Part shown: piece after piece, positions 1 to 11,600 of the stretch
Layout: the number at the start of each line of letters is the position of its first letter
Numbering within the stretch: position 1 is the stretch's first letter
Assembly: GCA_947044365.1 (NCBI GenBank)
Contig: OX345643.1
Location: forward strand, 6,357,001-6,421,000
DNA: 64,000 nucleotides
Direction: 5' to 3'
Source of the DNA: Petrosia ficiformis
Lineage: Eukaryota > Porifera > Demospongiae > Haplosclerida > Petrosiidae
Position numbers and translations under genes: made by a program
Notes under the pieces: generated by a model
Databases searched by the model: none
What the model was told of the DNA's origin: nothing
Seen by the model: the letters and a program-made list of their open reading frames with translations, nothing else

Positions 1-78
1 TTTATCTATCTATCTATCTATGTATGCATGTGTGTATGTAAGTAATTATGTATGTATGTATGTATGTATGTATATATG

Positions 79-112
<34 letters not shown>

Positions 113-135
113 TGTATGTATGTATGTATGCATAG
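1..135. repeat. TCTA/TATG microsatellite in a DNAI2 intron
   Basis: Simple tetranucleotide tracts (TATC then TATG) fill the window start up to the AG acceptor of the first visible DNAI2 exon. No coding signal is seen. Reading frames through it give only low-complexity peptides. Confidence 0.9.
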
Positions 136-1207
136 GTTTGTGATGATGCCCTCCATTCAGTAAGAGTACATGAACAAGGAAGATTTGTAGCCTGTGGATC
201 TCATTCAGGTAGTACAACCATACTTGAACTAACAAGTTCATTAGCAGTACTTCAACCAAATGAAAAACAGAACATTAATGCTGTAAGTACTCCATAAATA
301 CACTAATCTTTAACACTTCATAGAATATTGTATGTAGATATTTGAACGTGAAACCAGAAGAGAGAAAATATTAGAGGGTAGAAGAAGGGAACTGAAGTTA
401 AAGGCTAAACAGGCTGCTGCTGGTGGAGGAGGTGGAGGAGGTGGAGGAGGGTGAGAATCAATAATAAGATCGATTATTTATAGACCAAGGGCTCCAGGCC
501 TGAGTTATATAAATCACATAACAACTGACACTGAACTGTATATATAACCAACTTATACTATCCTGACCAATCAGAATACATAATTTGTCATTAGATATGC
601 ATTAGACATAATGTGTATAAGTAATTACTTGTAACCTCGTGGAGAGGTGTACAAGTAATATAATGTGATTGGTCAATTCAACATAGCATAGTACAAGAAG
701 TGCATACGTATATTATATTACTATGCATTTCATGTTGCTCGAAATTTTTATGCAATACACGAAGCAATCACATGACAAAGCAACCAATGAAATCATCTGA
801 TTACACAGCTCTAGTTACTGAATGATGTCATAAATCACATGACCTAGTATCACCTATTAATTTCAAGCACCCAAAATTTACTGTACAGTAACATCTAAAA
901 AAATGAAATGCTAATATTATCCCTCAGAGAGGAGGAAGAGGAAGAAGATCCTGTTGCTAAGGCTGAAGATGACTTCTGGCATGTAATAGGTCTGGAGAAA
1001 AAGGGGATCGACACAAGAGAGAAGAAGAGACAAGAGGCATTGATGAGTTTGAATCAACCAACTCCAATACCTGAAGAAACAAATGAAGTAATTCAATTTG
1101 AAGATAAGGTACAGTGGAATCAATCTATTCCTGGGATAAATACAAGTGTCCTGATTACAGGGGTGTCCTCTTTTCAGGCACGAATATATAGCAAATATCA
1201 TGTATAA
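136..1207 (+). CDS. DNAI2: Dynein axonemal intermediate chain 2, C-terminal exons (5' part outside window)
   Basis: This is the C-terminal end of the outer-dynein-arm intermediate chain DNAI2 (IC69/IC70 class), a WD40 protein that binds heavy-chain tails in cilia. Three exons are seen: 136-282, 338-450 and 928 to 1108 or 1207; phases match at each junction. The first encodes the last WD-type strand (VACGSHSGSTTILEL, then LQPNEK). The second starts IFERETRREKILEGRRRELK, which closely matches the vertebrate FERETRREKILE segment, and ends in a poly-Gly run. The third encodes an acidic/charged tail (VAKAEDDFWHVI, then QPTPIPEE). The end is uncertain: reading on gives a stop at 1205-1207, but GATAAG|GTACAG at 1108/1109 could be a donor. 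The read-through part lies in a foldback repeat, so the true last residues may differ. Earlier exons lie left of the window. Confidence 0.88.
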
Positions 1208-1457
1208 GGCATTAATTGGGACAAATATGTCCTGATTAGAGGAGTGTCCTCATTTCAGGGGACAGTTTGTGACATATACATGTGTCTCCTGATAGATGGG
1301 CATCCCTTCTCAACTGCTTCAACTCTTGGTTTTGGATTGCAACAGAAACTCTTTATTCCAAATCTAAAATAAGTGTCCCTAGACAGCCATGTGTCTCCTG
1401 GAGTAAGGACACACATGGCTGTCCCCTAGACACATCCAAACTGTCCCCCTGAAACCA
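1140..1457. repeat. Foldback (inverted-repeat) element at the DNAI2 3' end
   Basis: A motif of the type GTGTCCTGATTACAGGGGTGTCC recurs at 1147 and 1228 in diverged form. CATTTCAGGGGACAGTTTG near 1250 is mirrored by CAAACTGTCCCCCTGAAAC near 1437. An inner hairpin (GACAGCCATGTGTC / GACACACATGGCTGTC) lies at about 1384-1426. This is the build of a small non-autonomous foldback or MITE-like element; no ORF belongs to it. The rest of the gap to 1747 (about 1458-1747) shows a short GATA tract and AT-rich sequence with nothing recognisable. Confidence 0.6.
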
Positions 1458-1747
1458 GATAGACAGATAGATATACGATCAAATTTTAATTAATAAGTTT
1501 TCTACTCCACACAGGAGGATGGTAAAACAACATGATTTATATTGTAATATAATAGTCTCACTATTTTCACAAGATTATATATAATTGCAACAAAAGTCAC
1601 TTGAAACTTTTGATCTGTTCTGTTCTCACATATTCTACAAACATACGTTATTATTTATAATATGTAACTCCCAAATTCATCTACAACTGTATTACTAACA
1701 GAATTTAACTTTTTAAATAAATATCATTGCATATAGTGAATGTGTTT

Positions 1748-3118
1748 TCAATATTTCTTTTTAGTTATATTTCTTTTAGCATCTTGATAGTCAATATAAG
1801 ATATGTCAGTTCCACACAGCTTGTCCCAAAAATAGAAGAACGAACCGTAATTTCCTTTATTATGAGAATGATGGTAGTCATGAACTTGAGATCCAGGCCG
1901 AAATGGAAAATATCGAAATGGCATGAACCAGAGATTGTATCCAGAATGTCCATCCATGGCTTCGGTTGCTCTTATAAGCAACCATATCCAGAATGTATAT
2001 ACATGGCTTTTCATTACAAATGGACCGAGGAATAGAGGTAGGGAACCAGTAAGGAGGTAATCAATTGGATGTGTATACTCAGCAGCAAGAGGTATTGGCT
2101 GATGATAGCTATGATGGACTTTGTGTATATGTTTATAAAGAAAAGGAGTGTGTAATAACCTATGGAACCAATAAAATGCTGCATCTTCTAATATAAGATA
2201 TACTGGAATATGAGTTAGTATTTGTGTCCTGAGGAGAGAAGAATATGTTATGTACATACTATAGTATGTTTGGGCAATAATTCAATATATTACATTATTG
2301 CATTGTCATATCACATGATTTTGGTCTGCCAATATTATCACAATGGGAAAATATTTCTTACTGTAATGAAATAATAGATAGATAGATAGATGCAACATAG
2401 ACAAAGATGATATAGGTAGATGCAACATAGACAAAGAGAGCCCTTATTTCTCCAAATCAAATGCTCATTTTAATATCTATACTCTGAATTGTGAAAATGA
2501 TGTCATTTTTGTGATGCAACACACCAATCATATTGAGATGTATCAAATATCATTCTGGTCTTGAGTACAAGATAGTAGAGAGGTAATCCAAGAGGCTGCA
2601 TAACAAGGTGAGCAAAAGCAACTTGCTTGATGCATTTTTGCAATTCGGGTTCTGAGATTCTAGATAACTAAGAGAAGAAAGTATAGTGAAGGCTAATGAG
2701 ATCATTCATATTCACCATAGCCTCAGAAAAATGTTCATAATCTTTAGTTTGGAATGACCAACTCTTTTTCATATAATTATCCTTCCTGTTCTTTTTTTTA
2801 TGCCAAATTTTAATCCATTGCTTATTATTGAGTTACAGTATAATCATGTATCAACCTTATGACATTAAACTATACACTATATTACATATAAAGTCATTAT
2901 AACCTAATTTTGAGGTCATTGTGAACATAAACAGAGCTAGTGATTTGAATCAAACATGTATATAAATTATATATATATGTACTAACTTTGTTTGTCTGTA
3001 TCTTGGAATCAGGGAACAGAGAATATTTTTCAATGATACCATGCAATAGTGACCAGAAGATAACAACAGCTCCATGGATCACTATTGTAACACTGCAAAA
3101 CCATATGACTTCCATCAT
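1748..3118 (-). CDS. MSMO1: 4-alpha-methylsterol monooxygenase-like (fatty acid hydroxylase superfamily)
   Basis: Three exons read right to left: 3118-2987, 2667-2525 and 2228-1748, about 251 codons with consistent phases. The protein has the three histidine clusters of the membrane di-iron hydroxylase/desaturase superfamily: HRLLH, HKVHH and HDYHH. The segments AEYTHPIDYLL, DGHSGYNL and GTDISY fit methylsterol monooxygenase better than the FAXDC2 branch. The expected reaction is oxidation of the C4 methyl group of sterol intermediates in the ER. Membrane segments flank the His boxes, and the C-terminus ends KKKY, a dilysine-type ER retrieval signal. It is shorter than vertebrate MSMO1 (about 293 aa). 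A short direct duplication (AGATGCAACATAGACAAAGA, twice near 2389-2440) lies in intron 2. Its ATG is 86 bp from the THOC1 ATG on the other strand. Orthology versus a paralogous sterol desaturase is not settled. Confidence 0.8.
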
Positions 3119-3204
3119 TGCTTGTAGCAGCTAGCCACACCTTCTGTGACCACGCCCGCTAACACACCCATTAGTGCATTGTCCACGTGAAGTATTTTGG
3201 GGCA
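3119..3204. promoter_or_regulatory. Bidirectional promoter between MSMO1-like and THOC1
   Basis: Only 86 bp separate the two start codons, so both promoters must share this stretch or overlap the genes. It contains a CCACACC box and the GC-rich box CCACGCCCGC in otherwise AT-rich DNA. No TATA box is evident. The same CCACGCCC box appears in the other divergent promoter of this window (about 8494). Confidence 0.6.
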
Positions 3205-4830
3205 ATGTCATCACAGAGTCTGGAGACCAGGCAATCCTTTGCCCAGAATATTCTTCAGTTCCAAGGAGATATCTCTCAACTGCAAGAAGCTTTTCAACAA
3301 GCACCTGGTCAAGAGGGAGACAAGAAATCCATCATTGAACAGTCATTTCGAGATGTCTTGAAGGAACTCATTTTAAAGTCAGATAAATCGTCTCAATCAG
3401 TATCCTCATTCATAGATCTCGTTCTATTAGCAGTAAAATGTGCAGAAATAGGTATCTGTTATCATTCCGTTCCCTTCCTTCTCCTCTCGGATGTGTTTGA
3501 CTGCATCACTCTCGATCTTTGTGAGAACCTTTTTGATGTAATTGAGAATCAAGTCTCAACGTGGACAGATCCCGCTTTCTTTAGCTCTGGAAAGATCCTT
3601 TTATTACGAATGTGTAATGATCTTCTTCGACGACTCTCGTCCTCTCAAAATACTGTATTTTGTGGACGAATACAACTTTTTCTTGCCCGTCTTTTCCCAT
3701 TATCAGAAAAATCAGCCCTCAATCTCATGAGTCATTTCAACTTAGAAAACGTCACTACTTTTAGTAAGCACTCTGACACAGAAACTAAACAGAAACAAAA
3801 TAGTGAGGAAGAAGGCGAGGAGGAGATGGAGACAGATGAAGGGGATAGAGCTGATATTCTAGCTTCTCAGCGACCTGTTGATTACAACTTATATCAAAAG
3901 CTGTGGTCATTGCAGGATTTTTTCCGACAACCAAGTCAGTGTTTCAACAGTGAAAGATGGAAATCTTTTACCAGTAACATACATGAGGTTTTACGAGCTT
4001 TCTCCAGCTATAAATTAGAATATGTTCATAAAACTAAACGTACAATAAACGACAAGAAACTTCGGCTTGAGAGTATGGAAACAAGTTTGTCTTCATTTGC
4101 TAGCTCGCACTATTTTGCTAAATACCTCACCAGTGAAAAACTGGTTAATTTGCAATTGAGCGACAGTCATTTTCGACGGCATGTCCTTATCCAAATTCTC
4201 ATACTGTTCCAGTATCTGACTGGAGGAGTGAAATTTAAAAACCAGTCACAAGTTTTAACAGACTCTCAGGCCTTGTGGTTAGGCGATACAAAAAATGTTG
4301 TTTATAAACTGTTGGAAGAGACACCTCCTGATGGAGGACAGTTTGCAGATTACATCACTCATGCTCTTAAAAGAGAAGAATATTGGATAAGATGGAAGAA
4401 CGAAGGTTGTCCATCATACGAAAAGATTCCTGCTCCTGTCCCAAAGAAGACTGAACGGATACGAATAGGAGACAAAATACATAGTGCAGAAGATAAAGAT
4501 CTTGGTAGCATAGAGTTGTCACGACTTTGGAATCTTTGTCCAAACAATTTAGAAGCATGTACGTCTACTGAACGCATCTTTGTACCTGCTCTTGATGTAT
4601 TTTTAGGAGACGCCATTGAAGAAGCTAAGCCAGATTCAAAGATTCCTAAAGAAAGTAAATCTATTAATAATCCTAATTATAGTTGGCAAGCTCTTCGTCT
4701 TCTCTCCAGAGAAAGTCCCCATTTTTTTCCTTATTCCAATCAAGCCCAGATTCGTCCTTTAGACGAGTATTTAGAAAGTGTAGTACTTGCAACTGCCAAG
4801 GATTTCGAGAATGAAGGTGAAATGAAATGA
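3205..4830 (+). CDS. THOC1: THO complex subunit 1 (Hpr1), intronless, without C-terminal death domain
   Basis: A single uninterrupted exon of 541 codons. THOC1 is the nuclear THO/TREX subunit that couples transcription elongation to mRNA export. Identity to vertebrate THOC1 is clear in several blocks: LLRMCNDLLRRLSSSQNTVF, FCGRIQLFLARLFPLSEKS, FNLENVT, DYNLYQKLWSLQDFFR, LTSEKLVNLQLSDSHFRRH, RLWNLCPNNLEAC and NYSWQALRLLSRESPHFF. An acidic stretch (SEEEGEEEMETDEGD) sits mid-protein, as in the family. The first ATG (3205) gives MSSQSLETRQSFAQ; the open frame extends upstream only through a GTG at 3187. The protein ends soon after the position where vertebrate THOC1 (about 657 aa) continues into its death domain, and no such sequence is found before the next gene. 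It has no introns while nearly all neighbours have many. Confidence 0.92.
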   Translation: MSSQSLETRQSFAQNILQFQGDISQLQEAFQQAPGQEGDKKSIIEQSFRDVLKELILKSDKSSQSVSSFIDLVLLAVKCAEIGICYHSVPFLLLSDVFDCITLDLCENLFDVIENQVSTWTDPAFFSSGKILLLRMCNDLLRRLSSSQNTVFCGRIQLFLARLFPLSEKSALNLMSHFNLENVTTFSKHSDTETKQKQNSEEEGEEEMETDEGDRADILASQRPVDYNLYQKLWSLQDFFRQPSQCFNSERWKSFTSNIHEVLRAFSSYKLEYVHKTKRTINDKKLRLESMETSLSSFASSHYFAKYLTSEKLVNLQLSDSHFRRHVLIQILILFQYLTGGVKFKNQSQVLTDSQALWLGDTKNVVYKLLEETPPDGGQFADYITHALKREEYWIRWKNEGCPSYEKIPAPVPKKTERIRIGDKIHSAEDKDLGSIELSRLWNLCPNNLEACTSTERIFVPALDVFLGDAIEEAKPDSKIPKESKSINNPNYSWQALRLLSRESPHFFPYSNQAQIRPLDEYLESVVLATAKDFENEGEMK

Positions 4831-5093
4831 AATACTTAGACTTATTCCTATACCATTAGTATTGAAACGAGACTCATGCATTATGAATGTTAGACAAGCT
4901 GTACTCGAGTTAATTAATATTGTGTATAACCTTTAATGATAAATCCTCTGAAAGGAGATTACAATTCCGAAAAAAAAAATTAATATTGCTGATCAAGTCA
5001 AAACATAAAAGAGGGGGTATATGACATGGAAAATTATTCATATTCTAAATTAGTTATATAATTATAATAATCATGCTACAATATATCAATGTC
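4831..5093. other. Convergent intergenic gap THOC1 / BFAR-like
   Basis: 263 bp between the THOC1 stop and the stop of the opposing BFAR-like gene. AT-rich with an A9 run near 4971. No death-domain coding sequence, no RNA gene and no clear AATAAA signal were seen. Confidence 0.6.
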
Positions 5094-6622
5094 CTATACT
5101 CCACGAGCTAAACGGATATTCAATGCTACAAGAAATTGAATAAATCTGTTGATACAACCTTTTAATACATAGCTATAAAATACTTGAACGCAATTCTGCA
5201 CTAGAAGGAAATAGAATATCATATCGAGCAGAAAAGAAGGTAGGATGTAGAATATTGTGCTGCCTAGCAACCAGAGAATCAGATAGCCAATGAGACTATT
5301 TCTTGAGGTCTTGAATATTGATCTACATGGAAGAAAATATAAGTATCTATATTTAGATATTACATCATGTACGATAAGATCTATATTTAGATATTACATC
5401 ATGTACGATAAGATCTATATTTAGATATTACATCATGTATGACAGGATCTATATTTAGATATTACATCATGTACGATAAGATCTATATTTAGATATTACA
5501 TCATGTACGATAGGATCTATATTTAGATATTACATCATGTACGATATGATCTATATTTAGATATTACATAATGTACGATAGGATCTATATTTAGATATTA
5601 CATCATGTACGATATGATCTATATTTAGATATTACACATCATGTACGATAAGATCTATATTTATCATGTATGATATTACATCATGTACGATAAGATCTAT
5701 ATTTAGATATTACACATCATGTACGATATGATCTATATTTAGATATTACATCATGTATGATAGATCTATATTTATGTATGATCTATATTTAGAAGTTTAA
5801 ACTCACAATATTGCATTGCCACCTCGACCCCCTCCATTTCTCAGCTTATTCCTAAGCGCTTTAACTTCTTTAAAAGTTGCACTAATACAGTGTATAAGAC
5901 TCATGCTGTATATCAATGGGTAAGGTTGTAGATGAGATATAACAAATGCTGCCACCACTAGGTGAGGAACAAGAAGAATCTCAATACCTATAGCCATGAG
6001 CTGTTTTGTCGAGGGTTCAACAAGTAGCTGAAGAAAGAGAAAGATATGATGTCAGTTGTTTGAATGAAGATTACAGAGTATCATGTATTACATCTATTAT
6101 TGATGTACATGTATGGGATTTTAATACTCCAATACACCATTAGGTATTATAACGTTATAATTATATGATGTTAGGTAATTATGTATCTCACATTAAAATT
6201 CTCCAGTAAGCTATTTTTCTGTTCTTCCTCTTCATCTTCCTCTATATCAGTCATTTCCTCTGGAGATTCTATCTTGATATCATTGTTAATGTCGGGATGT
6301 ATTTGTAATTGGGATTGTATAATAGGTAGAAACATATCAAAGTAATGCATCATATAGAGGTATAGAAATGTCAGACGAGGAAATATCTTGTAAGTAAGTG
6401 TTACTAGTACTACATCTTCTCTGTTTGCTGCCTAAATGTGATATACATACATAATTATTATACATACATACATACATATACATAGGTACATACACACATA
6501 CATACATATATACATATATACATACATACATATGTATGTACATATATAGATACATACATACATACATATGTACACATACATATATACATATATACATACA
6601 ACATGTATACATACATACATAT

Positions 6623-6653
<31 letters not shown>

Positions 6654-7425
6654 CATACATACATACATTCATACATACATTGTACCTTGAATTCCATAAA
6701 GTTACGAGGTTGCGCATATTCTCGCTGTTTCAATTCGTTTATTGAAAGAAGCAGTGATTCACGAGTATACTCACTAACCACACCCAACTGAATCAATGAT
6801 TTATCCACTAATGATGATAAATGTAGACCATTGATTTTCTATTAGTAGAAAATTTGAAGAATGTGAAAAATGATTGGATGGATAGATAGATAGATAAATG
6901 ATCGGATGGATGGATAAATGAATGTAGATGAATGAATGGATGGATAAATAGATATAGATGAATGAATGAATGGATAGATAGATGAATGAATGGATGGATA
7001 AATAGATGTAGATGAATGAATGGATGGATTGATGCAATATTAATGTTACGATGAACATTAACACATACATAAATAATTATAGACAAGTTATATTAAAGAA
7101 AATTAACTTACTTCTTTCTCAAATATGTCAATGCAGTCTTTCTTCACGGATTCACCCAATCCATCCATCCATTGTATCACATCCTCATTGGTCCATAGGT
7201 TAATTGGTTTTGCCATATAATTATCATTGATATCAAACAGCCATATACTAGCAGATACAAGCACCATCTACAGTACACATGACACATTTATTATACCTTT
7301 CTGTCTACTCATCTATCCATTCATCGATCCAGCCATCAATTCATCCATCAATCTATCCAAGGCATTAATCCATCGATCCATCTATATCTACTTCTATTCA
7401 TCCATCGATCCATTCATCCATCCAT

Positions 7426-7457
<32 letters not shown>

Positions 7458-8417
7458 AAATTCATTCATTGATTCATCCACTCATCAAACTCACAGTAAC
7501 AACCATTGCTACCAAAAACACAGTCACTAACAAACAAATGAGAACTCGAGGTGCTGGTATATTGACACCTAATCTCCTAACATTGCGTCTCGTAGAAGTA
7601 AGACCAGTTGTACGAGCAGTAGCAAATTTACGTAACAGAGATTTCTCATCTTCTGAAATTGCTTCTCTCCTCTCCCTAATCTTACTTGGATATGCCTGTT
7701 CCAAAATCTCCCTATATTAATAAATAAATAAAAGATTTCTCAATGTCCACTCATCTTTTCATCATAAGTCTTTTTGTTTATCCTCCATCTATCCATCCAT
7801 CAACCAAAATCTATCCATCCATTCAACCACTCATCCATCCATCTATCCATTCATCCACCCAACTACCAAACCACCCACCCATCCAGCCATCCAACCATCC
7901 ATCCATCCATCCATCCATCCATTCAACCACCCACCCGTCCAGCCACCCACCCATCCATCCATTCATATATGTACATGTACTTCAATTCTTACTTAAATAT
8001 CACATTAACACTGGGGGGATGTTCACCAGGTCTTGCCCATGGATGTCTACACATTGGACACAGTGAAACCTGCTGATCATTTGTTTTCCACATATGTGCT
8101 AAACACAGTTCACAGAAACTATGTCCACATCCTAAAGTAACTGGATCTAGTAATAGTTGAAAACACACACCACAAGTCATGCTGTTCAACATTCCTTCTT
8201 CTTCATTCTCAACATCTTTTGAAACTGCATCAGTTGATAGTTTTTCAGTCTCCATTTCCACTAAGTCATCTGCTGAGGTCTTTATGTCTTTATAAGGTAA
8301 TATTATTCTATCTTCGTCTGCTGCCATCGATTCTGATTCACTTTCTTCCTCAGGACGAGGATAGTTTACTTCATCATATATAGTAGATTTTACTCCCTGG
8401 ATATGATCCTGTGACAT
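5094..8417 (-). CDS. BFAR: BFAR-like RING / SAM / multi-pass ER membrane protein
   Basis: Seven exons (right to left): 8417-7993, 7711-7495, 7267-7112, 6838-6686, 6431-6192, 6027-5807 and 5322-5094; about 546 codons with matching phases. The RING finger has Cys82, Cys85, Cys97, His99, Cys102, Cys105, Cys120 and Cys123 ([20 protein letters not shown], then CPMCRHPW). Then come a basic stretch, a membrane span (about 197-222), a SAM domain (about 233-305: [16 protein letters not shown], then INGLHLSSL) and several C-terminal membrane spans. This order matches BFAR, an ER-anchored ubiquitin ligase that restrains apoptosis. The last exon encodes [20 protein letters not shown], matching the final BFAR membrane region; it lies beyond an intron made of 34-bp satellite, and ignoring it would give a false stop at 5803. 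The acidic N-terminus is longer than in vertebrates (450 aa). Several introns are microsatellites. Confidence 0.85.
5340..5790. repeat. 34-bp satellite array in BFAR intron 6
   Basis: About 12-13 copies of a 34-bp unit (ATCTATATTTAGATATTACA followed by TCATGTACGATAAG). Variants have TACGATATG, TATGACAGG or a CA insertion, and some units are shortened near the left and right ends. The array fills nearly all of the intron 5323-5806. Confidence 0.93.
6428..6682. repeat. ACAT/ATAC microsatellite in BFAR intron 4
   Basis: Tetranucleotide ATAC repeats with GTATGTAC interruptions fill the intron between the exons ending at 6686 and starting at 6431. The frames through it give only (YIHT)n / (MYVC)n peptides. 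Confidence 0.9.
6868..7040. repeat. GGATGAATGAAT repeats in BFAR intron 3
   Basis: Imperfect GATGAATGAATGGATGGATA units, each about 40-45 bp at higher order (GGATAAATAGATGTAGATGAATGAATG recurs). No coding potential. Confidence 0.85.
7300..7475. repeat. CATC/TCCA microsatellite in BFAR intron 2
   Basis: Imperfect then perfect CATC repeats (best run about 7405-7452) in the intron between 7495 and 7267. Low-complexity frames only. Confidence 0.88.
7780..7970. repeat. CATC/CCAC microsatellite in BFAR intron 1
   Basis: Imperfect CATCCATC tract with CCACCCA interruptions in the intron 7712-7992. No coding potential. Confidence 0.88.
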
Positions 8418-8590
8418 AACCAGTTATAATCTTAGTGGAAAAAAATGAAAACATGTAATTCAGTACATAAAATAACTTACAAGATCACCATTACCACGCC
8501 CAGGCCACGCCCTTAATTATAAACACGCCCTTTATTAATTGACGTATAATTAGAAATGCACTTCTCGCAACACTCGCAACGACAGAGAAG
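8418..8590. promoter_or_regulatory. Bidirectional promoter and 5' noncoding exon, BFAR / NDE1-like
   Basis: The BFAR-like ATG (8417, -) and the NDE1-like transcript (+) diverge from here. Three closely spaced boxes (CCACGCCC at about 8494, CCACGCCC at 8506 and ACACGCCC at 8522) lie just before a TTAATTGACG stretch. A strong donor, GAGAAG|GTAAGTATAG at 8590/8591, marks the end of a 5' noncoding exon of the + gene; its coding start comes after the acceptor at 8695-8696. Confidence 0.65.
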
Positions 8591-8699
8591 GTAAGTATAG
8601 AAAACCATATATATTTGCATATAGACTTACCAATTTAGAAGATAGAAGATCTAAACCTTTTGATAATGAATGAATGGTTCATTCTGTTCCTTTTAGATA

Positions 8700-11600
8700 A
8701 TGAGTGTCGGAGAAGAAGGTGTATCCTTTGGTAGTGTAGAGGAAGAACTTGAATACTGGAAAGACCAAGCTCTACAGCTTAGAAATGAGTGAGTATTTGA
8801 ATGGACTATAATTATAATATAATTATAAATAGTAAAATGTAATGATATATAGTAAATGTAATTGCATGACAGCATGTGTATATACAACTATTTGTGATGA
8901 CTATTTCATAAGATGCAGTACATAGTATATATATGTATAATATACATCATATATAATGTAATATTGATTTATAGGAGCGTGAATGTTTTTAGTAACTTAA
9001 GTAGGATTCATGACTATGTAACAACATCAGACATATCAAAGTTGTGATATAATTATATAATTTATATATGCATATTCATGTTATACACTTTTGTATATGT
9101 ACACGTACATGTATGTTCTTATAATTGTGATTCGTTACTTACAATATATATTTAATGGTACATTACCTTTTGTAATGTGGCACGAGGGAGGGACTGTCTA
9201 AGCGCTTAATAGTGTGATTAAAAATATGATCAGGTGACTAGTATATGAAAATGTGATTGGCTCAATGTCATGTGACATATACCATCTAAATTATAATAAT
9301 ATGTGTGGCCATTATGAGAGTTCACCAAATGAACATATTTCTTTTATTGTACACATGTGTATGTGTGAAGTCAATGAAGTCTGGTATCTAAGACAACATC
9401 CTGGATACTGACTTATTAGCAAGTGTGTGAAGAAGGGGTGTTGTTATATATATATATATATCGTATTATATGAATATATAATATTTTGACTGAAGCGCTC
9501 GCATGTGTGTGTGTGTGTGTGTGTTATGTGCTACCAAGTGCTTTGTGTGTTCTCTAATTACAGAGGTCTGAAGTAATACTATAGTATCTCAAGACCCAAA
9601 TCAAAATAATTATTATATTATATTAATTAAATTATGACACTGGAGAGTCCCAATATTCTCTATGTGACACTGGGGAGCCCAATATTCCCTTACATTCTAT
9701 GTGACACTGGGGAGCCCAATATTCCCTATGTGACACTGGAGAGCCCAATATTCCCTATGTGACACTGGCGAGCCCAATATTCCCTTACATTCTATGTGAC
9801 ACTTGGGGAGCCCAATATTCCCCTACATTCTATGTGACACTGGGGAGCCCAATATTCCCTTACATTCTATGTGACACTGGGGAGCCCAATATTCCCTTAC
9901 ATTCTATGTGACACTGGAGCGCCCAATTTTCCCTTACATTCTATGTGACACTGGGGAGTCCCAATATTCCCTTACATTCTACGTAGACATGTATAGACAA
10001 GTTATCTATTATGAAATGTTTGAAATAATTATATTTGTTAACATGCTGGTAAATGGAATGTATCGAGTGATTGGAATGTAGAAATGTATATCTATTTTCC
10101 ATTTGTTTGTTAACAATATTCATAGTCCTTCGTATCCATGGTTACAATACATAAATACAATTATAATGTATTCATGATTACATGTAAAATAGTATTTTCA
10201 TTATTGTTTTGTTTACAGTATAATGTACAAAGATACATGTTTGTGTATGTGTGGGATAATAGTAATAGTAATAGTAATAGACAATCAAGTAATAGTATTA
10301 GTAATAGTAATATACAATCTCAATGCTGAGGTAATAGTAATAGTAATAGACAATCAAGTAATAGTATTAGTAATAGTAATATACAATCTCAATGCTGAGG
10401 TAATAGTAATAGTAATAGACAATCAAGTAGTATAATAATATACAATATCAACAGTAATAGTAATAATAATTGACTTTAAGTTGTATGTTCACATATAGTA
10501 GGGCCAGTAGAGCAACTATTTAGTATTGGAGGGAGACTTGTTTGGTGCAAGTATAGACTTACTAGTTCTGTTTTTGAGAGACTCGTGAACATTAAATTCA
10601 ATGGTCATTTAGTTTAAAACATGAAAGAATTTCAAAGAAACTTCAACGCTATAGTAATTGAGTAGTAATATACTGATTTTTAAGGTAATAGTAATTGAAA
10701 TATATTACACTAACTTTGGAGGTGTTAGTAATAGTAATAATATTTTAAAGGTAATAGTAATTTGTAGTATATTACATTGCATTGCAATTAAAATAATATC
10801 TGGTATGCATATTTGCATACATACATGTACATAGTTACATACATGTACATACATACATAGTTACATACATGTACATACATACATAGTTACATACATGTAC
10901 ATATACATACATAGTTACATACATGTACATACATACATAGTTACATACATGTACGTACCTACATAGTTACATACATGTACATACATACATAGTTACATAC
11001 ATGTACATACATACATAGTTACATACATGTACATGTACATACATAGTTACATACATGTACATACATACATAGTTACATACATGTACATACGTACATACAT
11101 AGTTACATACATACATGTACATCTCAATAGACATGTACATAGGAAGAAAGGAGAGAGAGAGTTTTTACACAGCTCTCAGCCATCACTCACATTGCATACT
11201 GAAGTAGCTATAATGAAATATCAATTGTACATTATTTTACTCAAAATGTTTGGGTGGATATATAGACTATACTCATTATAATTTGGGCACAACTTTTCAT
11301 TATGATGTCTGTGTGATTCTAGATTGCCAACGTAGCTATCGTATATGTGTGTGTGTATTATATATGTACATGTATGTATACATGTACATGTATGTACGTA
11401 TACATGTACATGTATGTATATAGACTGTGTACATGTATGTATATAATTATATATTTACATGTATACAATATTATCATGTACAATCATATATTAATCTACA
11501 TGATACTTATTGTTTTTTATTAATGTGGGTGTGATCTCCATATATGGTTATTAGAATGTATGTGTGTGAATTGTATTGCAATTGCTATCAGTTTGTCATT

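Noticed and set aside
3187..3204. THOC1 start upstream at 3187
   Set aside because: That codon is GTG; the first ATG is at 3205.
3187..4830. THOC1 as a recent processed retrocopy
   Set aside because: No poly-A tract directly after the gene, no target duplication seen and the frame is intact; an old retrocopy cannot be excluded.
6337..6808. Open frames encoding (MYVC)n / (YIHT)n peptides
   Set aside because: Frames through ACAT microsatellites within BFAR introns; the same holds at 26.3, 40.4, 42.1 and 59.2 kb.
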